The translations under genes were made by a program, and so were the position numbers. The notes under the pieces were generated by a model that was given only the letters and a program-made list of their open reading frames with translations, ran no database searches and was not told the DNA's origin. Shown here in pieces: positions 18,894 through 22,450 of a DNA stretch of 22,450 nucleotides. This DNA comes from Ophiothrix spiculata. Its lineage: Eukaryota > Echinodermata > Ophiuroidea > Amphilepidida > Ophiotrichidae. The number at the start of each line of letters is the position of its first letter. Positions within the stretch are counted from its first letter, which is position 1. The stretch lies in the NCBI GenBank assembly GCA_000969725.1, contig JXSR01S018881.1; one strand, written 5' to 3'.

Positions 18894-19496
18894 AATAGCA
18901 CATCAGGCAAAGATGCTGTTATTTTGGACAGATATTTTTGATTATGAATACCAAACTGTAGGTTGTTTGCAGCCTCTAACCATCTCTGGTATAAATTCAA
19001 CACATCTTAAGTTGCTATATATTTGAGGCACCATGTATTTGATGGTTGTCAGTAATAAATCACTTCTGTCCTCTTCATATCTTACATATTGCATTCTCAC
19101 TCATGCAATATGGAAACAGTATACACTCATATCTGACATAGTCATTTGCTAATTAATAAGGACTCATCGCTCACAAATTCTTGTGTCTAATTATCATGTC
19201 ATGTATATGCCTCCCAGCTGGAGCAGCTTGTTGTTTCAGCGCTGACCTGTGTCTGTATCCCGTGTCCTCACATGCCTTGTGTGTGTGGTTCGTGTCACCA
19301 CTCACACGGGTATAGCCTTTTCTTGGTATAATTATTCAGTACAGTGTGTCTGGAAAAGTTCTGCACATTTTTGAAATTCATCGAACGTAAACTGTCCATA
19401 GTAAAATGAGGGGTGCTCTGGCAAAATGAGAGGAAAGTCGCAAATTTCAAAATTGAGTTTGACATTTTAATTCTCTATAATCTCAGCTTTTGAATT

Positions 19497-19678
19497 AGGT
19501 ATTCAAACATGCTACAGACTTGTTCATCGCTAATCAACAATGATGCATCCATGCGTCTGCGTATTTTTTATCGCGCGAGGGTGGCTTTAGCCACCCGAGT
19601 GTGATAAAAATACGCCAACGCATCGGATGCAGAGTTGTTGATTAGCGATGAACAACTCTGTAGCATATTTGAATACCT
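19497..19678. repeat. 182-bp foldback (unit 2)
   Basis: The copy of 17510-17691 at +1,987. Two such palindromes 1,987 bp apart could themselves promote rearrangement of this locus. Confidence 0.92.
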
Positions 19679-19961
19679 TTCAACAACGAAAATCTTCCTT
19701 AAAACGTATAATTAAATTCTAAATGTTTCTAATTTAACAGATACTAATCTCAATAAAAATACTTTGAAGAATCTGAAACAAAATGCTAGTTTTTAAATGA
19801 TTGTTGCTTTGTCGTTTTCAATTGTTCCCAAGCGTCAGTCCTTGCACGTACTCAAGTTCCCGACGCGCGATGAACAGTGCACCGATTTATGTGCACTGCG
19901 TGAACGCACCTCTGTGAACGCTGTGCCGTGCGTGACACGCTTATTTGAATATCAACTGTAG

Positions 19962-20024
19962 ATTCATCACAAATCAACAACGGCGCGCTCCTGTATAAGG
20001 AGATACAGTGAGTTGTTGAATGAT
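19962..20024. repeat. Second, decayed foldback (unit 2)
   Basis: The copy of 17975-18037 at +1,987, with the same arms and inner stem. Confidence 0.62.
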
Positions 20025-20503
20025 ATATAATATGTCACACTTTCTTTCTCCATTCTTCATTTAGAGATCAAAATCCAATGAAGTCTAATGCAATCATTCA
20101 CCATGAATTATTGCACTTCTCGGCAAAGTTGACCTTCAAAACTTTAGGGTATACATAGGTAAACACCTATGCATGAATGTGTTTTATGTCAAAAATCGAA
20201 ATTCGACTTTTTCACCCTATTTTTACTTTAGATGCCATTTATTCAAAATGTAGACTTTCCTCTCATTTTGCCAGAGCAGCCAACAAATGGATGCAACATA
20301 AGAACAAAATAAAATTAGATTATCAAATTTAATAATGTGCACAAGCATACAGAATGTAACAATAACTAAAATGCATTGTCAGAAAACAAATTGTCTGAAA
20401 AATTGGCCTATCCAAAGGGAAGCTTAGTTGGTCTAAATTTCATTATTTATGCTCTGAATAAACCTTTGTTTTGTGGTAACATACAAAATGCAAAATCTAA
20501 AAA

Positions 20504-20880
20504 TGTGACCCATCATATCTATAAGTACCTGAACGTCAGCATCGTATAGTACCTGCTATGGGACATAATGGTAATACAGCTAAAAACCGTGAGAGGTTCA
20601 ATTTCTGGTTTCATCAGAAACGTTGCATTTGTTCCAATACCCAATACATTCCCAAAAAGGTAAAAATCCCCTCTCCATTCAAATTTGAGAGAGAACACAA
20701 TTTTTTCAGAATCAGCTACAAACCATAAACAGATTTTGACTGTGGTATAGCAACCAAACATCTGATATTAATCAAAAGTAAGGTGACATTTTAAAGTTGA
20801 GACTTGCGGCTTTAAAATAAGATCAAAATATTGATTTTGATTCTAGTACCCTTATGTACCTTTAGATATGACGGGTCACA
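20504..20880. mobile_element. 377-bp MITE-like element (unit 2)
   Basis: The copy of 18517-18893 at +1,987, with the same 17-bp inverted ends and the same flanks, so it was duplicated as part of the larger unit. Confidence 0.75.
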
Positions 20881-21110
20881 AATAGCACATCAGGCAAAGA
20901 TGCTGTTATTTTGGACAGATATTTTTGATTATGAATACCAAACTGTAGGTTGTTTGCAGCCTCTAACCATCTCTGGTATAAATTCAACACATCTTAAGTT
21001 CCTATATTTTTGAGGCACTGTGTATTTGCTGGTTGTCAGTAATAAATCACTTCTGTCCTCTTCATATCTTACATATTGCATTCTCACTCAAGCAATATGG
21101 AAACAGTATA

Positions 21111-21755
21111 TTATATACAGAGTTGTGCATCAGATTTATTTTTGCAGTCATGATACCATCATTAGTCTATTATTAAAACATATTTTAGTTCCAAATCTGC
21201 TTCCATCATATTGCTTTTCACATTTTTATTGGTTTGGCAAGTAAACATATTTCAAATTTTATATTTCTCAATAGTTTTTTTTCTTCACAATCCTCATTGC
21301 ATTACTCTGAACACAGATGTAACGACATAAAACAATAAGAGAGAACGAGCACATTTACTCTTTGCACTCAAAGATGGATCTGCTCTTGGGCAAACTAAAA
21401 TATTGACATTGAACATTGAATCAAAATGGGGTCAGGTGATAATGAGGACACATTTCTCTTAAATCTAGTTCAAGTTCATGTTAGGTATGCCGAATACTGA
21501 TCGCTACTTAAACCCGATGACATATGTGGACATAAAATCACCGTTACTGGAATCTTGAAGTCCTATTCTAAGACATTTCTGTAAATCTATTTTGGTCAGA
21601 AAAAATGGGTCAGTCCAAAACCCTATTCTTCTGTAAGGTAGAATTTCATATTCAGGGAAATTCATGTATCAAAGACATAGGTCTTATGCAGAGGTCGTAT
21701 CAAAAGATGCTGGCCACCTCTCATGCAGTGGCGAAACTAAAAGGAGCAAGGGATT
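21111..21755. other. Gene-free interval after the duplication
   Basis: Unique-looking AT-rich DNA beyond the end of unit 2. Short frames (21020-21244, 21605-21844) lack recognisable content; the second runs into the C-rich block. Nothing else is supportable. Confidence 0.5.
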
Positions 21756-22020
21756 TGCTCCCTTCTCCCCCTCCACCCCAATCCTTCAACAACCCCCCCC
21801 CCCCCCATTCAGAGGCTCTGCTCCACACTTGTCTCATCATCTAATCAAACCCAAGAAGATTAACATAAATGCCCCTCTCATTTTCCCCCATCACCATTCA
21901 GGGACTCTTCCCCACACTTGCCCCATTATTCAATATAAAGGTCAAAGAAATTGATATTTACTAGAAACATTTTGCATTTTTGCCCCCATCCACCCACACC
22001 CACAAGATCACCCCAAACCA
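21756..22020 (+). repeat. C-rich strand-asymmetric block with 89-bp duplication
   Basis: The plus strand is heavily C-biased over about 265 bp, including C14 at 21793-21806 and many CCCC words. The text ccattcagaggctctgctcc from 21805 recurs as ccattcagggactcttcccc from 21894, giving an 89-bp period with divergence. A short pair ggagca/tgctcc precedes it at 21743-21761. The two proline-rich frames across it (21605-21844, 21664-21954) are products of the C bias. Confidence 0.75.
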
Positions 22021-22450
22021 TCTTGGTGCCACAATGCCCTTATGTACAGTGCTCGTAACAACCTAGTGATCGGGATATACTATATTGACGATATGTGCGT
22101 GAGCACAGAATATGCGATGAAAATCCCATTACTGCGTTCCATTTTATTCCAGTTCCATCATAGAAATGCAAATACATTACATACAAATAACGGGACAAAT
22201 GAAACACAATAATGGCATCTATTTGTATGTATCCTATCAAAGAACGCAAAGTTCAATGTTTCTGATCGATGATAAAAACCACACTTTCCTTCAATATTTT
22301 GAAACATGAAATCACTACAATGGTATACAATCAATTAGCTATTCAAAATTCCAATGGCGTGAAATATAAAAGGAGCTTCTAATAACATGGGCGGGTGTGA
22401 AAATTAAAAACCAGTCTAACAATTCTTAATTAATGCCTAGAGGTAGACTG
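22021..22450. other. Gene-free right edge
   Basis: No repeat, RNA or gene was recognised. A 69-codon minus-strand frame (22040-22249) is open without a signature. The window ends in AT-rich DNA. Confidence 0.45.

Larger units (their letters stand above)
17142..19128 (+). repeat. 1,987-bp tandem duplication, unit 1
   Basis: Every stretch I compared in 17142-19013 recurs unchanged 1,987 bp downstream. The start lies inside module b at tatctgacatagtcattt, and homology runs to about 19123 (gtata), followed by a few non-matching bases before unit 2. The last 110 bp differ from unit 2 at six positions (19014, 19021, 19032, 19033, 19042, 19104), a sharp change from the identical body. The unit contains an 865-bp TIR element, a 182-bp foldback and a 377-bp TIR element. 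The 80-codon and 60-codon frames in it recur in unit 2 only because the DNA does. Confidence 0.95.
19414..20278. mobile_element. 865-bp TIR-bounded element (unit 2)
   Basis: The copy of 17427-18291 at +1,987, with no difference found by eye. It was carried by the segmental duplication rather than by independent transposition, because the flanks are duplicated too. Confidence 0.8.
19129..21110 (+). repeat. 1,987-bp tandem duplication, unit 2
   Basis: The second copy in direct orientation, ending where text after gtata (21110) diverges from unit 1. It repeats all internal elements at +1,987. The identical body implies a very recent event, sequence homogenisation, or an assembly duplication; the divergent 3' tip argues against a plain copy of one molecule. 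Confidence 0.95.

Noticed and set aside
18844..19026. 60-codon plus-strand frame repeated at 20831-21013
   Set aside because: Same reason; its last codons differ only because the divergent 3' tip of the duplication begins there, and it starts inside the TIR element.

Overview
This 22.45 kb window looks like gene-free, AT-rich nuclear DNA from an animal. No open reading frame exceeds about 116 codons. None has recognisable domain content, and the longer ones fall across repeat boundaries or inside inverted repeats. The density of short terminal-inverted-repeat (TIR) elements, foldbacks, decayed tandem arrays, a tetranucleotide microsatellite, a Pol III box B and TTAGGG-like patches fits a metazoan. 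A marine invertebrate, perhaps a deuterostome, is my guess from general repeat style only. I see no bacterial operon, ribosome binding site, rRNA or CRISPR array.

Layout, left to right. 1-3507 is an array of three related long repeats (A, B, C) that differ by internal gains and losses and probably continue beyond the left edge. 4474-4765 and 5588-5933 are two MITE-like elements with good TIRs and TA at their edges. 6516-6840 is a weaker candidate. 8704-9145 is a foldback element with arms of about 165 bp. 9765-9837 is an (ATTG)18 microsatellite. 10937-11431 is a dispersed repeat bracketed by identical 41-bp direct repeats, with a sister copy at 15584-16016. 12642-12713 is TTAGGG-like and 12816-12950 is a diverged tandem pair. 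13364-14100 is a strongly decayed satellite of about 130-bp units, built on palindromic TTATCT-N5-AGATAA modules. 14747-14826 is a tRNA-like (SINE or tRNA-pseudogene) patch.

The right third is the most structured. 16139-17380 is a two-part repeat present twice. The first copy carries a 211-bp Harbinger-like MITE with TAA target-site duplication, and the second copy supplies the empty site. Immediately after it, a 1,987-bp unit (17142-19128) is tandemly duplicated (19129-21110). The two copies match at every position I compared over about 1.87 kb, then differ at six positions in the last 110 bp. Each unit holds an 865-bp TIR-bounded element containing a 182-bp near-perfect foldback, plus a 377-bp TIR element.

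I found no complete, functioning novel gene system. The observations most worth checking are the GATA-type palindrome satellite, the mosaic divergence of the 1,987-bp duplication, the MITE with its paralogous empty site, the 41-bp direct repeats around a dispersed repeat, and the long hairpins. All coordinates and alignments were made by eye; short edges may be off by a few bases.
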